A stretch of DNA of 64,000 nt from Thermohalobaculum sp039822785 (lineage in GTDB: Bacteria > Pseudomonadota > Alphaproteobacteria > Rhodobacterales > Rhodobacteraceae). Below, piece after piece: positions 36,310 to 44,217 of the stretch. The notes under the pieces are model-generated. The model did not search any database, had not been told where the DNA came from, and saw nothing but the letters and a program-made list of their open reading frames with translations. The number at the start of each line of letters is the position of its first letter. The first letter of the stretch is position 1. A program made the translations under genes and the position numbers. Where the stretch lies: NCBI GenBank assembly GCA_039822785.1, contig JBCBMO010000004.1, forward strand, positions 372,001 through 436,000. Reading direction: 5' to 3'.

Positions 36310-37719
36310 TCAGCAGGAGTAGTACATCTCGAACTCCACCGGGTGCGGCGTGTGCTCGTAGTTGTAGATCTCTTCCCACTTCAGCTCCATGTAGCCCTCG
36401 AGCTGGTCCTTGGTGAAGACGTCGCCCTTCAGCAGGAACTCGTGGTCGGCCTCGAGCGCCCCGATCGCCTCTCGCAGCGAGCCGCAGACGGTGGGGATGC
36501 CGGCCAGCTCCTCCGGCGGCAGGTCGTAGAGGTCCTTCTCCGCCGCATCGCCCGGGTGGATCTTGTTCTCGATGCCATCGAGGCCCGCCATGAGCAGCGC
36601 GGCGAAGCAGAGGTAGGGGTTGCATGAGGGATCCGGGAAGCGGGTCTCGATGCGCTTGGCCTTGGGGCTCTCGGTCCAGGGAATACGGACCGAAGCCGAG
36701 CGGTTGCGCGCCGAGTAGGCCAGCAGCACCGGCGCCTCGAAGCCTGGGATCAGGCGCTTGTAGGAGTTGGTCGAGGGGTTGGTGAAGGCATTGAGCGCCT
36801 TCGCGTGCTTCAGGACGCCGCCGATGTAGTAGAGTGCCTCGTCCGACAGATCCGCATAGCCCGAGCCCGCGAAGAGCGGCTTGCCGTCCTTCCAGATCGA
36901 CTGGTTGACGTGCATGCCGGTGCCGTTGTCGCCCTTGATCGGCTTCGGCATGAAGGTCGCCGACTTGCCGTAGGCATGCGCCACGTTGTGGATGATGTAC
37001 TTGTACATCTGCAGCATGTCGGCCTGGTAGGTCAGCGAGCCGAAGACGAGCCCGAGCTCGTGCTGGCAGGACGCCACCTCGTGGTGGTGCTTGTCGACGT
37101 TCATGCCGCAGCGCTTCATGGTCGACAGCATCTCGGAGCGGATGTCCTGGCCCGCGTCGACCGGGTTGACAGGGAAGTAGCCGCCCTTGACGCCCGGGCG
37201 GTGGCCCATGTTGCCGGCTTCGTACTCGGTCGCCGAGTTCCAGGAGGCGTCCTGGGCATCGACCTCGTAGGCGACGCCGTTGATGTCGACCTTGAAGCGG
37301 ACGTCGTCGAACAGGAAGAACTCCGCCTCGGGGCCCCAGAACGACTTGTCGCCGACGCCCGAGGACTTGAGGTACTGCTCGGCCTTGATGGCGCTTGCCC
37401 GGGGATCGCGGTCATAGAGCTCGCCCGTGTCCGGCTCCACGACGGTGCAGAACAGCGCCATCGTCTTTTCGGCGTAGAACGGGTCGATGATCGCGCTCTC
37501 GACGTCGGGCATCAGCTTCATGTCCGACTTGTCGATCGACTTCCAGCCGGCGATCGAGGAGCCGTCGAACATCCAGCCCTCCGCGAACCAGTCCTCGTCG
37601 ACGATGTCCGACAGGGCGGTGACGTGCTGAAGCTTCCCGCGGGGGTCGGTGAAGCGCAGGTCGACGTAGGCGATATCCTCGTCCTTGATACGCTTCACGA
37701 GCTCGGCTGCTGTGGTCAT
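36310..37719 (-). CDS. glnA: Glutamine synthetase type I
   Basis: A 469-residue GSI-beta enzyme that makes glutamine from glutamate and ammonia. FDGSSIAGWKSIDKSDM near the N-terminus, the ATP-binding KPIKGDNGTGMHVNQS loop and the adenylylation Tyr398 in KDLYDLPPEE are present, so regulation by GlnE adenylylation is expected. It follows glnB by 82 bases on the minus strand and ends at a clear terminator. Confidence 0.97.
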   Translation of the reverse strand: MTTAAELVKRIKDEDIAYVDLRFTDPRGKLQHVTALSDIVDEDWFAEGWMFDGSSIAGWKSIDKSDMKLMPDVESAIIDPFYAEKTMALFCTVVEPDTGELYDRDPRASAIKAEQYLKSSGVGDKSFWGPEAEFFLFDDVRFKVDINGVAYEVDAQDASWNSATEYEAGNMGHRPGVKGGYFPVNPVDAGQDIRSEMLSTMKRCGMNVDKHHHEVASCQHELGLVFGSLTYQADMLQMYKYIIHNVAHAYGKSATFMPKPIKGDNGTGMHVNQSIWKDGKPLFAGSGYADLSDEALYYIGGVLKHAKALNAFTNPSTNSYKRLIPGFEAPVLLAYSARNRSASVRIPWTESPKAKRIETRFPDPSCNPYLCFAALLMAGLDGIENKIHPGDAAEKDLYDLPPEELAGIPTVCGSLREAIGALEADHEFLLKGDVFTKDQLEGYMELKWEEIYNYEHTPHPVEFEMYYSC

Positions 37720-37801
37720 CTAGTGGGTCCCTTCGTTCTGATGATCACGGTTTGGTTGTGATGGCCCTCCTCTTGGCGGGACGGCCGGTGGTGGGATGAG
37801 G

Positions 37802-38140
37802 TCAGAGCGCGTCCGCTCCTTCCTCGCCGGTGCGGATACGCACGGCGGACTCGACGGGCGAGACGAAGATCTTGCCGTCTCCGATCTTGCCGGTCTTGGC
37901 GGCGCCGACGATCGCCTCGATCACCTGGTCGATCTGATCGTCGGCCACGACGACCTCGATCTTCACCTTGGGCAGGAAATCGACGACGTACTCGGCGCCT
38001 CGGTAGAGTTCGGTGTGGCCCTTTTGGCGACCGAAACCCTTGGCCTCTAGCACGCTGAGGCCTTGGACGCCGATCTCCTGCAGCGCCTCTTTGACCTCGT
38101 CGAGCTTGAAGGGTTTGATGACCGCTTCGACCTTCTTCAC
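37802..38140 (-). CDS. glnB: Nitrogen regulatory protein PII
   Basis: A 112-residue PII signal protein with the T-loop Tyr51 (RGAEYVVDFLPK) uridylylated under nitrogen limitation, and VGAAKTGKIGDGKIFV at the nucleotide site. The start is GTG at 38140 with a GGGAGG site; this gives the exact family length, whereas the longer open frame does not. It senses 2-oxoglutarate and ATP/ADP and controls GlnE and NtrB. It is first in the glnBA operon. Confidence 0.95.
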   Translation of the reverse strand: MKKVEAVIKPFKLDEVKEALQEIGVQGLSVLEAKGFGRQKGHTELYRGAEYVVDFLPKVKIEVVVADDQIDQVIEAIVGAAKTGKIGDGKIFVSPVESAVRIRTGEEGADAL

Positions 38141-38213
38141 GCCTGTTCCTCCCTCAACGGCGGCCCGCCGCGCCGGCGGGTACCGGGGGCAGGTCTGTTT
38201 GCCGATGACAGGA

Positions 38214-38229
38214 TGCACAGGTCGTGCCA
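38214..38229 (-). promoter_or_regulatory. Sigma-54-like -24/-12 promoter upstream of glnB
   Basis: On the minus strand the sequence reads TGGCACGACCTGTGCA. GG and GC are ten bases apart and the -24 half is exact (TGGCACG); the -12 half is GTGCA instead of TTGCA. It would start transcription ~60 bases before glnB. The 301-bp glnB-nnrE gap also holds two GCAATTGC palindromes ten bases apart (38309-38326). Some Rhodobacterales activate glnB with sigma-70 and NtrC, so this is tentative. Confidence 0.45.
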
Positions 38230-38441
38230 ACTGCAGTGAAGGGGCCAAGATATCGTGACATGGCGCAACCGAGGCTGCGGGGCGCGCTTCGCATAAGAGT
38301 CACTTGCCGCAATTGCAGGCAATTGCATTTGATTTGTGCAGCGTAGCTGCGACACATGCGACCACGTCCCGCTTGACGTGCCCGCTCGATGGGGGTCACG
38401 CGCGGTAGGGTGCTAGCGGGAACACCCGGGGAGGGCTGCCC

Positions 38442-39158
38442 ATGACGGACCTGCTGACCGCCGCCCAGATGCGCCACCTGGAGCAGGCCGCCATGGAGCG
38501 CGGCGAGGTCACCGGCCTCGAGCTCATGGAGCGCGCCGGCCAAGGCGTCGTCGACGCCATCCTCACGTCGCACCCGGACCCCGCGACCTCGCCCGGGTGT
38601 GCGACCGTGTTCTGTGGGCCCGGGAACAACGGTGGCGACGGCTTCGTGATCGCCCGTCTGCTGCACGAGCGCGGCTGGGACGTCGAGGTCTTCCTTTATG
38701 GCCGTGCCCCGGCGGACATCGACCGGCTCCCGCCGGATGCCGCCGAGAACGCGCGGCGTTGGGCGAAGCTGGGTGAGATCCTGCCGTTTAGCGCGTCAGG
38801 CCTTGTCGCAGCGACGGAGCGGTGGAAGCGCCTTGGGCAGGGGAGCGTCGTGCTGGTCGACGCCCTGTTCGGTATCGGGCAGCGCGCGCCGCTCGACGAT
38901 GTCCTCGACCCGTTGCAGCGCATGACCGACGCGATCTTCGGCGAAGCTGCAGGGCCGGCGCCGTTCTTTGTGAGTGTTGATGTGCCGACCGGATACGATG
39001 CCGACACCGGAGCATCGCTGGCGCGGTATCCGGTCCCTGCAGATCTGATTGTGACCTTCCACGCGAAGAAACCCATCCACGTCATGCCTCACCTGCTCGA
39101 TGGTGAGGTGGTTGTGGTCGACATAGGACTTGGTCGTCCGTCAGACCTGATGGGCTAG
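38442..39158 (+). CDS. nnrE: NAD(P)H-hydrate epimerase (YjeF_N domain)
   Basis: A 238-residue protein equal to the N-terminal half of the bifunctional Nnr/YjeF enzyme. FCGPGNNGGDGFVIARLL is the nucleotide-binding loop and FVSVDVPTGYDADTGA the catalytic region. It interconverts R and S forms of damaged NAD(P)H hydrate. In most relatives it is fused to the dehydratase; here the two are separate genes 11 bases apart. The ATG is preceded by GGGGAGGG. Confidence 0.9.
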   Translation: MTDLLTAAQMRHLEQAAMERGEVTGLELMERAGQGVVDAILTSHPDPATSPGCATVFCGPGNNGGDGFVIARLLHERGWDVEVFLYGRAPADIDRLPPDAAENARRWAKLGEILPFSASGLVAATERWKRLGQGSVVLVDALFGIGQRAPLDDVLDPLQRMTDAIFGEAAGPAPFFVSVDVPTGYDADTGASLARYPVPADLIVTFHAKKPIHVMPHLLDGEVVVVDIGLGRPSDLMG

Positions 39159-39169
39159 AGGAGATCTGC

Positions 39170-40087
39170 GTGACGGCCCTACCTGGTGACAACGCCCTCG
39201 CCGCGTCGGCTGTCGCGGCCCTGCGCAAGGGGCCGCATCATCACAAGTACGATCACGGCCACGCGCTGATCCTGTCCGGCGGGGTGGGCAGGGGCGGGGC
39301 CGCGCGGCTGGCGGCGCGAGGGGCGCTTAGGGTCGGGGCAGGGCTGGTGACGCTGGGCTGCCCGCCCGCGGCGCTCATGGAGAACGCCGGGCGGCTGGAT
39401 GCGATCATGCTCGCCTCCCTGGCCGATGCCGAGGCGATGGTCGCGGAGATCGCGGCGCGCAAGGTGAAGGCCGTCTGCATGGGGCCCGGGTTCGGGACGG
39501 GGGAGCGGTTGCGGGCTTTTACCGCGGCGGGGCTCGGCCGCGCCGGCGACCGGAGCGGCGGTGCGTCGGGGACGACGCACCCTACGATGGTGCTCGATGC
39601 GGATGCGCTGACGGAATACTGGGAAGATCCGGAGACGCTTTTGGGGATGCTCCATGCGGGCTGTGTGCTGACGCCGCATGAGGGGGAGTTCGGGCGGCTC
39701 TTCCCGGACATCCTGGAGAAGCTGAAGGCGCCGGCGATGCGCGGACCGGCCTATTCGAAGGTCGATGCCACGCGAGAGGCGGCGGCGCGGGCGGGTTGCG
39801 TCGTCCTGTTCAAGGGAGCCGATACGGTCATTGCCAACCCCGACGGGCGCTGCTCGATCAACGCGGCGGTCTATGAGCGGGCCGCGCCTTGGCTCGCCAC
39901 CGCGGGCTCCGGCGATGTGCTGGCGGGGTTCATCACCGGGCTTCTGGCGCGCGGCCTTTCCCCGATGCTGGCGGCGGAGACGGGAGCCTGGCTGCACGTG
40001 GAATGCGCGCGGAAATTCGGGCCGGGGTTGATCGCGGAGGATCTGCCGGAGCAGCTTCCGGCGGTGTTTCGCGACCTGGGGTTATAG
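39170..40087 (+). CDS. nnrD: ADP/ATP-dependent NAD(P)H-hydrate dehydratase
   Basis: A 305-residue carbohydrate-kinase-like enzyme that dehydrates S-NAD(P)HX. HKYDHGHALILSGG, the GPGFGTGERLRAF loop, VLDADALTEYW and TPHEGEFGRLFP are seen, and TAGSGDVLAGFITGLLARG is the nucleotide site. The GTG start has its own AGAGGAGAT site, which overlaps the nnrE stop, so this is a true second gene and not a frameshift. Residues ~128-140 (DRSGGASGTTHPT) look like an insertion caused by a palindromic repeat. Confidence 0.9.
   Translation: MTALPGDNALAASAVAALRKGPHHHKYDHGHALILSGGVGRGGAARLAARGALRVGAGLVTLGCPPAALMENAGRLDAIMLASLADAEAMVAEIAARKVKAVCMGPGFGTGERLRAFTAAGLGRAGDRSGGASGTTHPTMVLDADALTEYWEDPETLLGMLHAGCVLTPHEGEFGRLFPDILEKLKAPAMRGPAYSKVDATREAAARAGCVVLFKGADTVIANPDGRCSINAAVYERAAPWLATAGSGDVLAGFITGLLARGLSPMLAAETGAWLHVECARKFGPGLIAEDLPEQLPAVFRDLGL
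39560..39581 (+). repeat. Palindromic repeat inside the nnrD reading frame
   Basis: A perfect 9-bp stem (GGTGCGTCG at 39560-39568 with CGACGCACC at 39573-39581), loop GGGA, followed by CTACGA. The same CGCACCCTACGA end occurs in the double hairpin at 63088-63147. It codes for Gly-Ala-Ser-Gly-Thr-Thr-His-Pro within nnrD, where relatives have a shorter link before VLDADAL. Confidence 0.75.
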
Positions 40088-40126
40088 CGCCCGGGACGCC
40101 GCGAACCGCCCATGGGGACGGCGCCC

Positions 40127-40162
40127 GACGGGGGTTGTGACGGGGATTGTGACGGGGGTTGT
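40127..40162. repeat. 12-bp tandem repeat upstream of tRNA-Leu
   Basis: Three units of GACGGGGGTTGT (the middle copy has one change, GGGGATTGT) follow the nnrD stop. Function unknown; they lie ~70 bases before the tRNA. Confidence 0.75.
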
Positions 40163-40234
40163 GAGGGGATGCGCGATGGCTTAAGCGCCCATGGAACTTC
40201 GCGCCGCCTCCCCGGCGAGCGGCGCGGCGTGCGG

Positions 40235-40319
40235 GCGGGCGTGGTGAAACTGGTAGACACGCGAGATTTAGGTTCTCGTGCCGCAAGGCGTGGGGGTTCA
40301 AGTCCCTCCGCCCGCACCA
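40235..40319 (+). tRNA. tRNA-Leu (anticodon TAG)
   Basis: An 85-nt class II tRNA. The acceptor GCGGGCG pairs with CGCCCGC, and CCA is encoded. The D-loop reads GTGAAACTGGTAGACAC, the anticodon loop TTTAGGT is flanked by CGAGA/TCTCG, a short variable arm TGCCGCAAGGCG follows, and the T-arm is GGGGGTTCAAGTCCCTC. It decodes CUA/CUG-type leucine codons. It lies just upstream of tig. Confidence 0.96.
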
Positions 40320-40395
40320 CAGAGAACGGGCAGACGACGCGCTTCCGGCGCAGAGGGCGCAAAGAGCGCTACGACAAGACAAAGAAGGTTCGAGG

Positions 40396-41730
40396 ATGCA
40401 GGTCACCGAAACCAAGAGCGAAGGCCTCCGGCGCGAATACGAAATCGTGGTCGCCGCCAGTGCGCTCGAGGAAAAGACCAATACGAAGCTCGAGACCGTC
40501 CGTGCCGACTTCCAGATGAAGGGCTTTCGCAAGGGCAAGGCCCCGATGCCGCTCCTCAAGAAGATGTTCGGCAAATCGGTCTTCGGCGAGGTGGTGCAGG
40601 AGACGGTCGAGGAGACGCTACGCACGCATCTGGAAAGCACCGGCCACAAGCCCGCCGGCCAGCCCGACGTGAAGGTGACCAAGGAAGACTTCGACGAGGG
40701 CGACGATCTGACCCTGGCCATCACCTACGACTGCCTGCCGGACGTCCCGCAGATCTCCTATGGCGACATCACGCTGGAGCGGAAGGTCGTCGAGGTCACG
40801 GACGAGGCCGTGGAGGAGGCGCTGACCAAGCTTGCCGCGGAATCGCAGGACTATGAGACCAAGGAGGGCGCCGCAGCGGACGGCGACCAGGTCGTCATCG
40901 ATTTCGTCGGCAAGGTCGACGGCGAGGCCTTCGAGGGCGGCGCGGGCGAGGATTATCCGCTGGTGCTGGGCTCCAACAGCTTCATCCCCGGCTTCGAGGA
41001 GCAGTTGGTCGGCCTGAGCGCGGGCGAGGAGAAGGCCGTCGATGTGACCTTCCCCGACCAGTACACCGCCGCGCATCTGGCCGGCAAAGCGGCGGTCTTC
41101 GACTGCACGGTCAAGGAAGTGCGCGGGCCGAAGGCGGCGGAGATCAACGACGATCTGGCCACGCGCTGGGGCGCGGAGGGGCTGGACGACCTGCGCAGCC
41201 AGCTGCGCGAGCGTATCGGCGCCGAGTTCGCCGGGGCCACGCGCAACCTGCTGAAGCGGCGGCTGCTCGATCAGTTGGACGAGATGGTCAGCTTCGACCT
41301 GCCGCCCACCATGGTGGAGATGGAGGCCAAGCAGGTCGCCTATCAGCTCTGGACTGAGGAGAATCCGGAGGCCCAGGGCCAGCAGCCCCCGGAGCTTGAG
41401 CCGAACGACGAGCATCAGGGCCTGGCGCAGCGGCGCGTGCGCCTCGGCCTTCTGCTGGCAGACATCGGCACGCGCGAGGCGGTCGAGGTCACCCAGCAGG
41501 AACTCACCCAGGCGGTGATGATGCAGGCCCGGCAATACCCGGGCCAGGAGCGTCAGTTCTTCGAGTTCGTGCAGCAGAACCGCGAGGCGCTGGAGCAGAT
41601 CCGCGCACCCCTGTTCGAGGAGAAGGTCATCGACGTGATCCTCGCCGGCGCAAACCTCACCGATTTGCCGGTCAGCAAGGAAGCGCTGCAGGAGGAACTC
41701 GAGGCCCTGGACCAGGAAGACAACGCCTGA
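40396..41730 (+). CDS. tig: Trigger factor
   Basis: A 444-residue ribosome-associated chaperone and prolyl isomerase. The ribosome-binding signature GFRKGKAP is in the N-terminal domain (MKGFRKGKAPMPLLKKMFG), then an FKBP-type PPIase domain (residues ~160-240) and the long helical C-terminal substrate-binding domain. Acidic composition is usual. It lies upstream of clpP, clpX and lon, a classic protein-quality-control cluster. Confidence 0.96.
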   Translation: MQVTETKSEGLRREYEIVVAASALEEKTNTKLETVRADFQMKGFRKGKAPMPLLKKMFGKSVFGEVVQETVEETLRTHLESTGHKPAGQPDVKVTKEDFDEGDDLTLAITYDCLPDVPQISYGDITLERKVVEVTDEAVEEALTKLAAESQDYETKEGAAADGDQVVIDFVGKVDGEAFEGGAGEDYPLVLGSNSFIPGFEEQLVGLSAGEEKAVDVTFPDQYTAAHLAGKAAVFDCTVKEVRGPKAAEINDDLATRWGAEGLDDLRSQLRERIGAEFAGATRNLLKRRLLDQLDEMVSFDLPPTMVEMEAKQVAYQLWTEENPEAQGQQPPELEPNDEHQGLAQRRVRLGLLLADIGTREAVEVTQQELTQAVMMQARQYPGQERQFFEFVQQNREALEQIRAPLFEEKVIDVILAGANLTDLPVSKEALQEELEALDQEDNA

Positions 41731-41918
41731 TCCCTCACGTGATCGTTCCCGGGCCTAGTCTCCGGCCTAATCCTTTCCGACGCCTCCGTGCGCGGTCGGT
41801 GCGGTCCGCATGGTTACGATCTGCAACGGCGCGTTGCCTTGCAGCGCCGCCGGGCCATGACTAGGACTCGCGATAGCTGATGGCGCCGGGCGGCGCCGCT
41901 CCTCCAGGACAGGGCACC

Positions 41919-42545
41919 ATGAAAGATCCGTACGAAGTCTACGCCAACACGCTGGTGCCGATCGTCGTCGAGCAGACGTCGCGCGGCGAGCGCTCCTATG
42001 ACATCTACTCGCGGCTGCTGAAGGAGCGGATCGTGTTCATGTCCGGCCCCGTCAACGACGCGGTCGCGACGCTGATGGTGGCTCAGCTGCTGTTCCTCGA
42101 GGCGGAGAACCCCAAGAAAGAGATCTCGATGTACATCAACAGCCCCGGCGGCGTGGTGACCTCGGGCCTCTCGATCTACGACACGATGCAGTACATCCGC
42201 CCGGCGGTCTCGACGCTTTGCGTGGGCCAGGCGGCGTCGATGGGCTCGCTGCTGCTCTGCGCGGGCGAGAAGGACATGCGCTTCTCGCTGCCCAACAGCC
42301 GGGTGATGGTCCACCAGCCCTCGGGCGGCGCGCAGGGCCAGGCCTCGGACATCGAGATCCAGGCCAAGGAGGTGCTGGCGCTGAAGCGGCGCTTGAACGA
42401 GATTTACGTCAGCCACACCGGTCAGGATTACGATGCGGTCGAGGCGGCGCTGGATCGCGACCGCTTCATGACGCCGGAACAGGCGAAGGAGTGGGGATTG
42501 ATCGACGATATCGTCGTGAAGCGCCCCGTCCCGGAAGAGGGCTAA
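41919..42545 (+). CDS. clpP: ATP-dependent Clp protease proteolytic subunit
   Basis: A 208-residue serine protease subunit. The catalytic Ser is in GQAASMGSLLL and the His in MVHQPSGGAQGQA, with DRDRFMTPEQAKEWGLID holding the Asp. It forms the double heptamer that works with ClpX or ClpA. The ATG at 41919 (MKDPYEVYANTLVPIVVE) has an AGGACAGGG site; an upstream ATG at 41880 would add 13 low-complexity residues. Confidence 0.96.
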   Translation: MKDPYEVYANTLVPIVVEQTSRGERSYDIYSRLLKERIVFMSGPVNDAVATLMVAQLLFLEAENPKKEISMYINSPGGVVTSGLSIYDTMQYIRPAVSTLCVGQAASMGSLLLCAGEKDMRFSLPNSRVMVHQPSGGAQGQASDIEIQAKEVLALKRRLNEIYVSHTGQDYDAVEAALDRDRFMTPEQAKEWGLIDDIVVKRPVPEEG

Positions 42546-42732
42546 GGCGGGTCCGTCCTGTTTCGCAACGGGTCATCACGCGGCTGTGCTGCGGCTGATT
42601 GCGACGTGTGGGTGACAGGGCGGCAAACGACGGCTAGTTTTTGAGCATTGACGGGGTGGTCTTTCACCTGCGAGCGTCTGTGCTTAGACGCGATAGGAGA
42701 GGGCGGCGAGGGCGCCGCCACCGGAGAGTGCG

Positions 42733-43998
42733 ATGACCAAGTCCAGCGGGTCCGACAGCAAGAACACGCTTTACTGCTCGTTCTGCGGCAAGAGCCAGCA
42801 TGAGGTGCGTAAGCTGATCGCCGGCCCGACCGTGTTCATCTGTGATGAATGCGTCGAGCTCTGCATGGACATCATCCGCGAGGAGACGAAGTCGAATCTC
42901 GTCAAATCCTCCGACGGGGTGCCGACGCCGAAGGAGATCTGCCAGGTCCTTGACGACTATGTGATCGGGCAGGAGACGGCGAAGAAGGTCCTCTCGGTCG
43001 CGGTGCACAATCACTACAAGCGGCTCGGCCATGCGGCGAAGTCGACGGACGTCGAGCTGTCGAAGTCGAACATCCTGCTGATCGGCCCCACCGGCTGCGG
43101 CAAGACGCTGCTGGCTCAAACGCTGGCGCGTATCCTGGACGTGCCCTTCACCATGGCCGATGCGACGACCCTGACCGAGGCCGGCTACGTTGGCGAGGAT
43201 GTCGAGAACATCATCCTCAAGCTGCTCCAGGCCGCCGAATACAACGTGGAGCGGGCGCAGCGCGGCATCGTCTACATCGACGAGGTCGACAAGATCAGCC
43301 GCAAGTCCGACAACCCCTCGATCACCCGCGATGTCTCGGGCGAGGGCGTGCAGCAGGCGCTGCTCAAGATCATGGAGGGCACCGTCGCCTCCGTGCCGCC
43401 GCAGGGCGGGCGCAAGCATCCCCAGCAGGAGTTCCTGCAGGTCGACACCACGAACATCCTCTTCATCTGCGGCGGCGCCTTCGCGGGGCTCGACCAGATC
43501 ATCGCGCGCCGCGGCAAGGGCTCGGCCATGGGCTTCGGCGCCGATGTCCGGTCCGAGGAGGATCAGCGGATCGGCGAAGTGCTGGAGAAGCTCGAGCCTG
43601 AGGATCTGCTCAAATTCGGCCTGATCCCCGAGTTCGTCGGCCGCTTGCCGGTCGTGGCCACCCTGCGCGATCTGGACGAAGATGCCCTGGTCACGATCCT
43701 GACCAAGCCGAAGAACGCCCTGGTGAAGCAGTACCAGCGCCTCTTCGACATGGAAGACGTGCGCCTGACCTTCACCGACGAGGCATTGAGCCAGGTCGCC
43801 AAGAAGGCCATCGAGCGCAAGACCGGCGCCCGCGGCCTGCGCTCGATCTTGGAGGATGTGCTGCTCGACACCATGTTCGACCTGCCGGGCCTGAAGGGCG
43901 TGGAGGAGGTCGTGGTGAACGACGAGGTGATCTCGGGCACCGCCAAGCCGCTCTACATCTATAGCGAGACCAAGGACGCGGTCGCCCCCGCCTCCTGA
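42733..43998 (+). CDS. clpX: ATP-dependent Clp protease ATP-binding subunit ClpX
   Basis: A 421-residue AAA+ unfoldase. The zinc-binding domain (CSFCGKSQHEV...CDECVELC) is followed by Walker A GPTGCGKTLLAQTLA and Walker B IVYIDEVDKI, the IGF-like loop and the sensor-2 region. It delivers tagged substrates to ClpP; in Caulobacter and relatives it degrades cell-cycle regulators. It is 187 bases downstream of clpP. Confidence 0.97.
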   Translation: MTKSSGSDSKNTLYCSFCGKSQHEVRKLIAGPTVFICDECVELCMDIIREETKSNLVKSSDGVPTPKEICQVLDDYVIGQETAKKVLSVAVHNHYKRLGHAAKSTDVELSKSNILLIGPTGCGKTLLAQTLARILDVPFTMADATTLTEAGYVGEDVENIILKLLQAAEYNVERAQRGIVYIDEVDKISRKSDNPSITRDVSGEGVQQALLKIMEGTVASVPPQGGRKHPQQEFLQVDTTNILFICGGAFAGLDQIIARRGKGSAMGFGADVRSEEDQRIGEVLEKLEPEDLLKFGLIPEFVGRLPVVATLRDLDEDALVTILTKPKNALVKQYQRLFDMEDVRLTFTDEALSQVAKKAIERKTGARGLRSILEDVLLDTMFDLPGLKGVEEVVVNDEVISGTAKPLYIYSETKDAVAPAS

Positions 43999-44217
43999 TC
44001 GCGACGCGGCTTTCTGGCCACTGACAAAGCAGCTCGCGGCGCCGATGGGCGGCCGAAGCCTGTGCCTGTTTTGGGCGATTATCACCCGGCGCTTGATGCT
44101 GTGGTGCCGGCACCTCGGGGTCCATCGCGCTTGAAATGCCGGGGGTGGGCGTACAGGTTGGGGGCTTACACAGGGCGGTGCCGCGTGTCGGGCCGCCAGG
44201 GGCAAGAGGCAAAATCC

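Noticed and set aside
39158..39170. Frameshift or nonsense mutation splitting a fused Nnr gene
   Set aside because: nnrD has its own ribosome-binding site and GTG start right after the TAG; both parts have complete domains.
44130..44157. Heat-shock (RpoH) promoter upstream of lon
   Set aside because: A CTTGAA -35-like match is present, but no acceptable -10 element at 15-18 bases could be found.
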